Below, piece by piece: positions 34,332 to 45,240 of a stretch of 64,000 nt of DNA. The translations under genes were made by a program, and so were the position numbers. The notes under the pieces are model-generated. The model saw only the letters and a list, made by a program, of their open reading frames with translations, searched no databases and was not told the origin of the DNA. Source of the stretch: Mucidula mucida (lineage: Eukaryota > Basidiomycota > Agaricomycetes > Agaricales > Physalacriaceae); assembly GCA_015501055.1 (NCBI GenBank), contig JADNYV010000025.1:124001-188000 (forward strand), given 5' to 3'. Position 1 is the stretch's first letter, and each line of letters opens with the position of its first letter.

Positions 34332-36432
34332 ATGACCACTTTCACTGAAGCTGAGCCCAAGGCCCCGCCAGTGCCTCTTGGCTGCGCAAAATACCGCCAT
34401 ATTGGTATCCGTATAGCACATATGCGAAAGAACGATGGATTGGAAGGGAGATCCTTGAGGTTGTCTCGACAGAATTTAGAGATCGATCTATGGAATATTA
34501 TGTGTGTGCGGTTCTCTTTCATAGTATACTCGCTAACTTTGTTGTAGAGATATGCATTGGACTCTGGTGTAACCACATTGAACCGTCGGATAGCTAAGCC
34601 GGACACCATCGTACAGGATGGCGACCTCATGGAGTACTGCTACATTTGCGTTCTTTCTGCGATTTCATCACTTATGTCAAGCCCGTTCTAGAAATGTAGT
34701 ACACCGACACGAACCTCCGGTTACGTCTACTCCAGTCGAAATCATCCATGAGGACCAGGAGCGTCAATTCATCGTCGTAAACAAACCAGGAAGCATCGTT
34801 CGTCCGTCAGGAATTGTGCTCTATTGCAGTTTACTGACATGATATCAGCCTGTTCATGCTTCCGGAAGATATTATCGTAATACCCTGGTTGAAATCCTTA
34901 TGAGTGATTTCGGTTATGAGAAGGTTTATAGTACGTCGTTTCTTACCCTTGCCGACGGATACCTAACGACCCACAGCCGTCAATAGATTAGACAGACTAA
35001 CTTCCGGCCTTATGATACTCCCTACATCGGCGGATAGAGCGCGTTCGTTGACGAAAGAATTCATGGACGGAAAAGTTCAAAAAGAATATGTTGCCCGCTG
35101 CAAAGGGGAATTCCCAGTGTATGTGTGTTCTACGTGAAAAATTGTGATATCTCAATTTCTTTTTTTAGAGAAGAGATAGTTTGCGATGAGCCGTTGCTCA
35201 CCGTCGATCGTCAAATGGGTCTTAACATCGTTCATCCTGAAGGCAAAGTGAGTTCTTGATGTACCTCATCTGCATTCAATTCTAAGCGTCTTTTTAGCAC
35301 GCTAAGACGGTGTTCACTCGTATCCGCTACGACCCAGAGACGGACAGTAGTGTTGTGAGATGTGAGATGTCTTCCTTTTCTCTGTGACTCCCATGCTCAA
35401 TCCTATCTTCAGGCAAGCCTTTGACTGGACGATGTATGACCCCAACTCTTTTGCACGAGTACATCTTTTAACGCAAAACAGCGCACCAGATACGCGTCCA
35501 TCTACAGTATCTGGGACACCCTATAGCGAATGACCCTGTTTATTCTGAAAAGAGAATATGGGTATGTTTAATTTGATTGCACTATGACGTTACTCACTAC
35601 CTTAAGGGAGTTGGCCTTGGAAAAGGTGGCGTGGATCTCGTGCCCAGTGAAGAACGATCTGCGCCTGCGCCGCCTGAGCATCTCAAAAGCCTGGTTGGCT
35701 TAGACGGTAGTCCTGAATCATTGTCCAAAGATGAAGAAGCGGGTAGTTCAAAACCTAAACTTCTCCCTCGTGAAACTGGCCAGGACATTGGCATGGGATC
35801 GCCAGTGCCTCTCTCAAGCGAGGCTGTTGGTATAATTACTCGGCTTCGAAATATGAAGGTGATCATAGCTGCGCGTCCTTAAATGAAAACCAATTGATCG
35901 TTTGCAGGATGAAGCTGAAGATTGGGGTCGATGGAGAGATGTTGTGTTCCGTGCCAAGGCGCCGTTACGACCTCCGCACTGGGAACTCAAACCGCCTCCA
36001 CCTAAAAACAAGAAGCGCAAGGGCCAAAGCGAATTCGTCGATGAATCTATGAATACTTTCCGTTCGGGCTCGGCCTCCACTGCAACCATCGAGTCTTCGC
36101 CTATACCTCTGTCTGACACTGCAGAGCCAGTCGCGCAGCTTCCTGAAACCCCGGCGGAATCAGCATCTGTGCCAGTGGAGGAGGCAGTTGCACAACTTTC
36201 CATCACAGAAGCCGTCGACCGTGCCAGAGAAATTGCCCCTCAGGTTGCAGTTCCTCTTGTTGAAGCAGGACAGCATTATTGCCCAGAATGTTACCTTCCG
36301 CTCCATCCAGATCCAAAGCCGGAAAAGTTGTACATCTTCTTGCATGCTTTGAAGTATACAACAAGTCTGGGTGCATATGAGACAAATATGCCTGAGTGGA
36401 GTGAGCCTGGATGGGACTGGGATAGATCATAG
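34332..36432 (+). CDS. PUS9: RluA-type pseudouridine synthase, PUS9/RIB2-like
   Basis: Makes pseudouridine 32 in tRNAs; the deaminase half of Rib2 is absent, so this is the Pus9-like form. I start at [13 protein letters not shown] (34332). The next recognisable stretch, [19 protein letters not shown], lies one base out of frame at 34380-34381 (see findings). Then follow [36 protein letters not shown] (S4-like part), [38 protein letters not shown], and the catalytic block [14 protein letters not shown] with the essential Asp. Most relatives have His where Asn precedes RLD. Later blocks are [20 protein letters not shown] and [10 protein letters not shown]. The C-terminus is a long Glu/Pro-rich extension ending with [12 protein letters not shown], a short CxxC near the end of Pus9 proteins. 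Confidence 0.85.
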
Positions 36433-36575
36433 CCTTAGTTTGGCCTTAGTACAATATAACTTCGCGCACTTGAGTTCAAAAATTTCAATTAGAGGAAGAT
36501 CATGTGATCATCGTCACTTCATCAATAGCCACCACCACATCCTTTGTTTGTTGTTACTCCCTCTCAATTTTCGGA

Positions 36576-37715
36576 TGGCCTCTTCCTCGAACCAGGCAGC
36601 GATTGACAATAGCAAGAAGCAACCCTCTACTATGATAGACGTTCTCAGCGGTCTACTCAAGGCGCAGACGGGACAGGACGTCTCTGACCAGAATGTTGCT
36701 CAACTTCTTATCAACAACATGACGACTCTGGTTCAGCAGGGCAAACTGAGCCAGGCGCAGATAGTACAAGTGCGTCTCATATAGCAGTCATGTTGCAATA
36801 TTATGACCTTGCTACAGCTCAAAATGTATGCGGACCAACACAAGAATCCCTCTACGCCCTCGAATGGTACATCCACGCCTCAGGCGTCGACGTCGACACC
36901 TGGGTCTCATCCCGCCTTCCGCGCTGGCGCCGACGCCTCCAATCTAGCCAACAATCTGCCCACCGAAGGCGCCTATCCCATCAGCACCACTCTGGCTACG
37001 ACGAACCCAGGCGCTGTGCAGTGGGCACAAACCCGGCCTACGCTCACTGGCGGTATGACGAGTGGCCGTGTTTCTGGTGATTCCCCAATGTAATTTGGTT
37101 TAGTCTCCCCAAAGTGAATAAATCCATTTCTCAGGTACACCTGCCCAAATTGCGCGTCCTGGGGACGATGCGAGTATGTTGTCGCTCGATGACAATCGTT
37201 CGCGCCGTAAGAATACGCCTGGCGAGCAGAGTATGCGCAGGACACTGCAAGATCTTGTGGCGAGCATAGATCCAAATGTGAAGATAGAGCCGGATGTCGA
37301 AGACGTACGTCGAGCATTTATAACTATTCACTTGATCTGAACATCACCGTTCCCAGTTGCTTTTGTCCATTGCAGACGAGTTCATAGATTCAGTCACAAA
37401 TTTCGCCTGTAGGCTAGCAAAACACCGCGGCGGGGATACACTGGAAGTCAGAGATTTACAATTACATCTTGGTACGTCTTATGTCTGTATTACTGCTTTC
37501 CGTCGTCCTCAACATTGATACCAGAACGCAACCACAATATCCGTATACCTGGGTTTGCCTCGGATGACACCCGCATATCATTGTCACAATCGTCCGTTGC
37601 GCCTGTAGCGGTTGCCCCTCAAGCCAAAAAGACTGCGCAGGGAACACATATGACATTGAGGAATCAACGGTTGAACCAAGTGCAGCAGGCCAAGAGAGAG
37701 GCCAAGTTGATGTGA
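36576..37715 (+). CDS. TAF12: TFIID/SAGA subunit TAF12
   Basis: Histone-fold subunit shared by TFIID and SAGA. The start [16 protein letters not shown] precedes a helical region ([38 protein letters not shown]) and a Ser/Thr/Pro linker. The histone fold is clear: [39 protein letters not shown] and [16 protein letters not shown]. The tail ends [14 protein letters not shown]. Five exons with canonical introns. TAF7 lies 5 kb away on the other strand, so two TFIID subunits are nearby but not in an operon-like pair. Confidence 0.92.
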
Positions 37716-37793
37716 GGAAAGACTGCCGTTGTTGTATGTTAGCTATTATTGTATTATTGGAAGGAATTTGACTTGCTGTCGTTTTACTGAGCT

Positions 37794-38840
37794 TCAAGCC
37801 GTTAACGTTGAGTACTCTAGTTGTTTCCCAAGACTCCTCCATCCTGTTCGAGCACCTTGGGTTTGTGAATATTGGCTGGTGTCAGCCAGGGCTTTCGCGA
37901 TAAAGTTGGGATCTGTAAGCGGTGTCAAGTCGTCGCGTTTTGGAAGGCGCTATAGAAAGCATTAGCAACGAGCAAGGGTATGGACGACACTCTTACATCC
38001 TTGATAGCGTTATAAGGTGCCTCCCAACCATTCATTCTCGAATGACCATGGACGGTTCAGATTCGAATGAATGATATATCCTGGTATCAAAGACTCGAAA
38101 GAGGACGTTATCGACGCGAAGGGTGAAGCGCGACAAAATGAAGATGCAAGTAGGCATGACACGCTATTCGAGTGGTCAGGACTGTTTCATATGATACTTG
38201 AATTCTTACGATTCTGATGAGAAGACCAGACGAGCCATTGTCATGGAGTTCGTCCTCGAAGAGTGGGATCTCAGCATAGAATAGGATGGGGTCTGGTCGC
38301 GTTAATTCGGCAATGGGAATGCTGGGGTTCCATCTGATGATGTCCAGGTAGGTTGGAACGTGGAATCAGTCTCCGTATGCCCAGGATACGTTGTAGTATA
38401 TGTCCAATCATAAGGCTTTGTAGCAACAGTTTTGGGCATCACGTTGTAATTAGACGAGCTGTGGCACCGTATCAATGCGGTGGGCCTCTTGGATGCAACG
38501 AGGGCGTTATTTACCGACTTTTCAGCCATGCATCGGCATAGTCCACTTTGACGCCGCCATCGCCGTCGCCCAGTTCGCCTTTCTTGACTGCAGATAAGGC
38601 GTCTTTGGTCGAGAACGAGTACTTCCAGCCAGATGGACGATGCTCCAGGGTGAGGTTGTTGTTCCCAAATGTCATTTCAGGTAGTGGAATACCCAAGGAT
38701 GCCTGCAAGAGGTCACATTCGGATGCATTGGATATGGGATTGGTGGTTGTAGTTATGAACCAGCCGTTGACATCGATAGATCGTGAATTGGGCGACTCAT
38801 GGAGCTGGTGAAGGGGTACGGATACGGCAGGGGATGACAT
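37794..38840 (-). CDS. TIP41: TIP41-like TOR pathway protein
   Basis: Tip41 regulates PP2A-type phosphatases together with Tap42 downstream of TOR. The start is MSSPAVSVPLHQLHESPNSR. Upstream codons to 38963 are open but begin with GTG and would overlap the DLIC promoter. The conserved blocks are NGWFITTTTNPISNASE, LGIPLPEMTFGNNNLTLEH, GWKYSFSTKDALSAV and KVDYADAWLKSR. After an intron come KPYDWTYTTTYPG, then IAELTRPDPILFYAEIPLFE and DELHDNG, the strongest Tip41 signature. It ends LPKRDDLTPLTDPNF and TGWRSLGKQLEYSTL. The signature exon is one base out of frame with the preceding stretch at 38328-38331. Confidence 0.87.
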
Positions 38841-38889
38841 TATCGTGGTGAAGACAAAAGTAGGCTTGATCGGAACTTCCACGACCACA
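38841..38889. promoter_or_regulatory. 49-bp divergent spacer TIP41/DLIC
   Basis: Only 49 bp separate the two outward-facing ATGs, so transcription must start inside one or both genes' leaders or use a shared core. If TIP41 used the upstream GTG frame the genes would overlap. Confidence 0.5.
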
Positions 38890-40808
38890 ATGGACTCACG
38901 CCCACCATCCCCAGAGGCCCCGCCCGCAGATTTATGGTATCGTCCATTTATCTGTATGCGCACTGTTTAACATGGCTGCAGGTCCACCATTCTTGATTCC
39001 GTGTCGTCGTCGCGTTCCATAAATTCAAAACAAGTCCTTTTGCTCGGCCAGCCGTCTGCAGGAAAGTCTACTCTGGCATCGGCCCTGCTGCAGAAACAGC
39101 CCGCAGATGCAGGCAAGGACGACCTCAAGATTGACTTTGCGTTGGGATACGATTTTGCCAATGTACGGGACGACGCCGACGAAGGTCAATTCATGCGCTA
39201 TACCCCCTCTCATGGTGGCTCACACTCGTCACAGATACCCTTGCACGTCTATCCGTGTATACTGTTCCGTCGTCAAATCCTTCTTATACTGCGCTACTGC
39301 CGCACTTCCTCCCTCCCCGAACATGTTTACCACACACACTCGTTATGATTGTGCTCGATTGGACGCGTCCTTGGACATTTGTAGAAGAGCTAGAGACTTG
39401 GTTTCAGTGGATAGAGAAATGGGCCAAAGGTGACGGTTCCCGAGAGGTCGACATTGCTAGAGAGGAAAGCAGGGAACGATGTAAGACCTGGTTGTCGGCC
39501 TTTTGTCCATTGTCATTGACTTTTCGCTAGTACAATCACATCTGCAACATTACACGGAACCAAGTAGCGAACCGATACCAGCGACTTCTTCCACCATGTC
39601 AAGCACCCTATTACCACTGGGGTCGGGCACCTTTACCCATAATTCAGCGGGTGTCCCGATTATTGTGACATGCACGAAAGCGGACCTTATCGACGAAGGA
39701 CACGACCTAGTGGCAGGCGCGTCTGGCATGGGCGGAATGGTGAAAGGAACAGGTGGAGAGTGGGAGGAGAGGACAGATGGTATAATGCAAGTTTTGCGAA
39801 CCATATGCCTCAAATGTGCGTGTCATTTCACGTAGGAGGTTTTTGACTAAACAACAACTCATACAGATGGAGCGGCGCTATTCTATACAACACCTTTACC
39901 AACAACGCTACAAGTGTTGCGTCAATATGCCCTCCATATGCTGTTCACTCCTCCTGCGCCTTCACCAGCGATGGCTGGTTCCGATGCTCCTGCTCCAATC
40001 CGAAATCCTTTCCCTTTCAATCACAAACCGAATCCCTTGGATCGTGACCACCTTGTAATTCCTGCTGGATGGGATAGCTGGGGTAAGATTGAGATTGTGC
40101 GTCAATTTGAGCCCAGGATGTGGGGGGATGCTTGGGACCGAGACTTGGAGGATGACGGTCTCCCTTCAGAGGAAGTAGGCGCGAAGAAGATGTTCACCTC
40201 TCTCGTACCCGACCAAGGCACCAAGGTATGTTCTTCATGTCCATTTGGATTCGAACCATACTTACGGCGTTTAGCCCGCACCATTACCTCCGTTCAACAG
40301 CCCAACGCCAGAACAAACATTCCTTGCCAAGAACTACGATGAGAACGCCAAGAAGCCTGATCGTGATCCACGAGGAGCTTTCCGCAATCCCGCAGACCTG
40401 GAAGGCGCGTCTGCTGGTATTGTCGGTCCACTGGGGAGCAGTACATTCAGCTTACCGAATGTTGTCCGTGCGTTATCGGAGATGGAGGTGGCTGGTGGTG
40501 CTTCCAACTCGAGTGTGCCGGATGCACCTGCTGCGCGACGAATGGCATCTCGCAATACAGCAACCAGCACGCGTCCGGCATCGTTGACTGCTTCGACTGC
40601 GCAGTCTGGCTCAGTTGGCCGACCACCGTCTTCTCCGTCAATGGCGAGCACCCCCAGTCCTACTGGCGGACAGACACAACATGAGGTGTTGCAAAACTTC
40701 TTCCAGAGCCTACTTAGCAAACAACCTGCCAGCACTTCTCCTCGACCAAAGGCTAATGGTAACGGTAGTACTACTACTAATGTGCCAGATGGGCCAACTA
40801 CCCCATGA
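38890..40808 (+). CDS. DLIC: Dynein light intermediate chain
   Basis: Cargo-adaptor subunit of cytoplasmic dynein. A short first exon (MDSRPPSPEAPPADLW) is spliced over a 45-bp intron to STILDSVSSSRSINSKQVLL. The Ras-like domain follows with the P-loop LLLGQPSAGKSTLASALLQ. Next are DTLARLSVYTVPSSNPS, LVMIVLDWTRPWTFVEEL and VPIIVTCTKADLIDEG, corresponding to the nucleotide-base (TKAD) motif. Later blocks are ICLKYGAALFYTTPLPTT, LDRDHLVIPAGWDSWGKI and LEGASAGIVGPLGSSTFSLP. The C-terminus is Ser/Pro-rich but ends with HEVLQNFFQSLLSKQ, which matches the amphipathic helix by which light intermediate chains bind activating adaptors. One intron uses a GTCAAT donor. Confidence 0.92.
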
Positions 40809-41050
40809 TTACACTCTTTTCTATGAATATATTTTTGTTTGCGGATTTCTTGTGATGCGGTGCTGTGGCTGTGTGCGCCACACTCTTTTGATGACATGTG
40901 TTGTGCAAGAGCCTTGTCGTCACTCTTTTGTCTTGACCACCATCACCATTGAAAACAGCCTTTCTTCTCTGCCTCTCTACAAGTTCACTCTTTTGGAGAG
41001 TCATCTAAAAGTTGTTTCTGGCAATTTCATTCTTTATTTGCATTTAGAAA

Positions 41051-42346
41051 ATGGGCAAATGGTAAATTGCCGCAATTGCCTCCGATCGTATAAAGCCGTG
41101 CTTATCCGGGTTCAAACAGGACTCCCGACTACTATGATGATGTTCTGCATCATAAGTTGAAGACTATTGTGTATGCAATACTCGTGTACAAGCTGCTGTG
41201 TGCTCATTGTGTCCCAGGTCGGCGTCCATTCGACGAACGGCATTGGAAAAATCGGATTCGGAGCCTACAATCAGCTATGAAACTTTCATTGAAGACCTCG
41301 ATGCAGGCGATTCATTTACTACTACGGTGATTGATATTCTGGTCAAGGTATGTGCTCTGTTTCGTATCTTGTCGTCACCTAACCAAGTCGACTAGGAAAT
41401 GGCCGACCGACGCAACCGATCCACCGCAAGCGAATCCGACAAAAAGCGGCTTTCGGAACGGACAGCGCGCAGTTTACGCTCTATCATTAGTGATTCGCAG
41501 ATCTTTCGACCGCGCAGGCTGCGCCGAGTGATGTCCGAAATAGCTAGGTCGCCATCACAGCAAGTCGTAGACCTAGATGAAGAGGATTTTGAGGGCTTTC
41601 TTGATGCAAGCGGCAACATGCATATGGAAGGTGTACGACAGAACCCCGTCTACGAAGCATATAACAGTGATGGTGCTTGGGCGGATGAATGGGCTACCTC
41701 ACTTGTCCGCACTTCGAGTCCTGATCCCCTCGGAATAGACGCTCTCTCTGTGCCAAATTCCTTATCTGCCTCCTCGCCGCCGCCCCAGCCGCGGCGTAGC
41801 GTTCCCTATCATTCTCACTCCCTGACACGCCAACCGTCTATCCGCCGCCCTACTCGTTCTCGGACGGTCGACTTTAATGACTTTACTTCCCGCCGTCGTT
41901 CTACCACAAGGGACTTGTCCATCCGAGATTCGCTTCGAGAGTCCATGGATCTCTACTCGGCATCCACCGATTTAGAGCCAGATCTCGGTCGCTCAGGCTC
42001 AGCAACTTCGTCTGGTACCAGGCGATTTTTCCCTCTGGGTCGCAACAGCAGGCGCCGCCAGTCGTCGCGGGAGGGAATCATGGAACTTCTCAATGACACC
42101 GAAGATGAACCCCGGGCTCATATCCCGCCTGCGTGGTTATTTGGCACTCCTTCGTCGAGACAGAGTTCTGCGGACCGGGAGGTTAGTTTGGAAAGGGCGA
42201 TGGGTACACGGCTTCGGCGCGGAGGTGTTCGTCCACCAGAGTCGATGCTTTCGCGTCACGCTTCCCCGATACCCGCAGCGCTTCCATCGCCCGTATCTCT
42301 CGCCGATACGCCGGTCGGGGAGCATGGTGTTGCTGCAGAATCCTAA
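41051..42346 (+). CDS. Orphan protein with MGKW start, Arg/Ser-rich
   Basis: Rebuilt from four exons: MGKW spliced to TPDYYDDVLHHKLKTI, then SASIRRTALEKSDSEP and YETFIEDLDAGDSFTTTVID, then the long last exon starting EMADRRNRSTASESDKKRLS. That exon holds RSIISDSQIFRPRRLRRVMS, VVDLDEEDFEGFLDAS and a long Arg/Ser/Pro-rich disordered region with many phosphorylation-like RRxS sites. It ends VGEHGVAAES. The glycine at position 2 could allow N-myristoylation, but no other support exists. I recognise no domain; length is about 380 residues. The consistent exon phases and the absence of stops over 900 bp argue for a real gene. Confidence 0.65.
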
Positions 42347-42725
42347 AATGTATGATATGTACTACTTGCGGACGCCCAGTTGTTTCTATAGCCTTTAATT
42401 ATCTGGATTTGTATCGTTTTCTGTATAGACCTGTTCTAACTTCTAACGTTTATCTCATCAGTTCTATTGTTCGTGACATGTCAAACGGAATGGTATCATT
42501 GTTAGCAACGTCTTGTCGCCATACGATTGACATTGTGCGACATTGCTTTCTGCCGAGTTTTCACCTCATTCGATCGTGTTCATGCTGAAAGAAGCTTCTG
42601 ATCTCGGGGAACGCGCCAAAGGTAGCATGAGTTTCTCATACCCTGCAGCCATCATCACCATCACCCTATGCCGTGTATTTCAATATATAAGCCACTCTTT
42701 TGACACAGACTCGCCCAGGTGGACA
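42347..42725. promoter_or_regulatory. Upstream region of sedolisin 1
   Basis: 379 bp without a gene. The T-rich end of the previous gene lies first, and an ATATATAA box at 42682-42689 sits 37-44 bp before the sedolisin ATG, a good TATA candidate. Confidence 0.45.
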
Positions 42726-44999
42726 ATGTTGCTGTTCTACGCCGGTCTACTGCCTTGGGTACTTGCCGCCCCCTCTGCGACCTCCTATGTCACGAGCTCA
42801 AAGAGTCGTTCAATGCGCCTGCAGGATGGCATTCTCTCGGCTTACCTTTGCCTGAGCACAACATTGAGCTCCAAATCGGCCTTCACCAGCCCAACTTTCA
42901 CGTCCTTGAGCAGCATCTATACGAAGTTAGCGATCCCGACCACGTAAGGTACGGACAGCATCTCACAAAGGCGCAAGTCGACGAGCTCGTCGCCCCGCAC
43001 GATGAGGCACTCGCTTTAGTCAACGAATGGCTTGCGTCGTATGGCGTGGACGACAGCAGCATTGTGCGGTCTGCGGCACGGGACTGGATACGCGTCACGC
43101 TCCCCGTCAAGATGGTGGAGGAAATGCTTGACACTGTGAGTTCTCTGCCTCTTTCCGGAAGCGTATTAACGCGTGTTTCAGACCTATCAAGTGTGGAAAC
43201 ACGTCGACGGCACTCATCTCGTTCGCACGACGAGCTACAGCCTTCCCGACTATCTGCATCCGCATATAGACTCGTGCAACCTACGACGCTCTTTGGGCGA
43301 TGGAAGAAACAGAACAGCCATGTCATCATTGAAGAGGAGCAGACCTTGGCTGAAAGATTACGCTTCAAAATCTCCAGAACGCGATTGTCGACCCTGCCTG
43401 CAAACGTCCATCACCATCGACTGCCTTTTGCAGTTGTACAACGCTACTGGTTTTACGCCCTCTGCTCCCGGCAACTCAATTGGGATCACGGGCTACCTTG
43501 AACAGTACGCCAACGAGGCCGACCTGCAATCCTTCTACGCCGATCAAGTTCCCAAAGCTATAAACTCATCCTTCGAGGTCATTTCGGTCAAAGGCGGTAT
43601 CAACAGCCAGAACATCTCCGAGGCGGAGTAGAAGCCAACTTGGACGTGCAGTTCGCGTTTGGGCTTACGCATCCCATTCCGGGGACATTCTATTCGACGG
43701 CTGGAAGGCCGCCCATTATTCAGGCGCCGGGGATACGTCGGAGAATAGCAATGAACCGTACAACGATGTATGTATGTCTTGATGTTGTACCGTGGCCCGG
43801 CTGACCATTTTTTGTGTGTAGTGGATCGATTTCGTCCTGGCGCAGGAGGATCCTCCGAAAGTGATTTCTACGAGCTACGGAGAGTCCGAACAGTCGGTAC
43901 CGTTTAGCTATGCTGAGCGCGCTTGTCGTGGGTTTGCCCAGCTTGGTGCGTATGTGTGTGTTCCAAGTCTGGGTCCTTGCCATTCATCTGAAATTACAGG
44001 TGCGCGGGCATCACTGTAACCTTCTCGTCGGGCGACGGAGGAGTTGGGAACGGAGATAGCGAAACGCAGTGTCTGTCTATAGACGGGAAAAATACGCCAC
44101 AGTTCTTGCCCCTATTTCCTGCGTAAGCAAAGCTTTCCCGCGCTCGATTTTTCCTCACGCCTGACTTGACAATTTAGCGGATGTCCTTTGTAAGGCCTTC
44201 ATTCTTCCGCTCGTGGTTTCATTGAATTATCTCTGTAATAGCGTGACCGCTATTGGAGGCACGGTGAATGTGCCGGAAATCGCAGTCGACTTTTCGGGAG
44301 GGGGATTCAGCAACTACGTGAGCTCTCTTCCTAATCGCGTTGGTTAAGAGCTAACCAGTATTATTACTATCAGTTCGCTCGGCCTTCTACAGGACACCGT
44401 GGTTCCAGCCTACATTAATGCCCTCGCGGAAGGAACTTATGCTGGTCTTTTCAACATGTAAGTATCCGCCCAGCTGAAGAGTACTCACTGATGTTCTCTC
44501 ATTATCGCAGCTCTGGAAGGGTTCGTCGCTCTCTTTCGCTTTTTTGACTTTCGATGCTGACGGGATGACTAGGGTATTCCCGATATCGCTGCCGAAGGCC
44601 GACGGTTCCGCGTCTGGTTCCAAGGAGGCGTAATATCGGTTGGTGGGACGTCTGCTTCGTCACCCACGGCTGCTGGAATCATTGCCCTTCTCAATGATGT
44701 TCGCATCTCTAAAGGTCAACCGACACTGGGTTTCCTCAACCCATTGATCTACAAAGACCGTATTAGTGCGGCCTTCAAAGATATCACTATCGGTAACAAC
44801 CCAGGATGTGGAACGGAAGGATTTAATGTGAGTCTATTTCGGAGGATCCGCTTGGCGCATTAACGTAGCGTTGATTTAGGCTACGGAAGGGTGGGATCCA
44901 GGTGGGTTCTTTGCTTCTTGATTCATTTTTTAACCAACGATTCCAACAGTGACTGGGTTTGGGACTCCCAACTTTGGCCTGCTCAAGGACTTGATTTGA
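42726..44999 (+). pseudogene. Sedolisin 1 (S53 tripeptidyl-peptidase), frame-disrupted as sequenced
   Basis: Secreted acid serine-carboxyl protease. It begins with a signal peptide, MLLFYAGLLPWVLAAPSATS. The prepro-kumamolisin activation domain follows: FNAPAGWHSLGLPLPEH, LQIGLHQPNFHVLEQHLYEV and VRYGQHLTKAQVDELVAPHD. The catalytic domain has QLYNATGFTPSA, EANLDVQFAFGL (active-site acids), [21 protein letters not shown] (oxyanion Asp), DFSGGGFSNYF and GGTSASSPTAAGIIALLNDV with the catalytic Ser, ending GCGTEGFNATEGWDPV and TGFGTPNFGLLKDLI. All catalytic residues and intron borders remain. Even so, the reading frame slips back at 42790, 43271, 43381, 43406, 43625, 43729, 44006 and 44388, mostly where a homopolymer looks one base short. 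I typed it pseudogene because the sequence cannot be translated as given; error in the sequence is equally possible. Confidence 0.8.
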
Positions 45000-45240
45000 T
45001 GGTGCTCTTCCTTCCTTTGTAAGAAAAATATTTTTGTGAACGCTGGCAATAACACGGTGATACGCGACTGCATGCGGAAGCCTTAACACGTTTTCTAGTG
45101 GGTGGCGTATGCTTGAATTCTTAGTGTCATGCAACCCGTTTGAGTCTCTTCTTTACCGGCTACATTGACTAAGAACCCCGTTTCCATGCCTCATTGCTTC
45201 CAGTCTAACTCTCAGTTGCTATAAAGGAGTGGTGACTCGT

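Noticed and set aside
40334..40897. 187-codon reverse frame
   Set aside because: Shadow of the Ser/Pro/Ala-rich C-terminus of dynein light intermediate chain.
41098..41126. GGGTTCAAAC resembling a tRNA B box
   Set aside because: It lies inside an intron of the MGKW gene and no A box or acceptor stem can be paired around it.
37794..42346. TIP41, DLIC and the orphan as a functional cluster
   Set aside because: Proximity only; gene order in fungi rarely marks pathways for such housekeeping genes.
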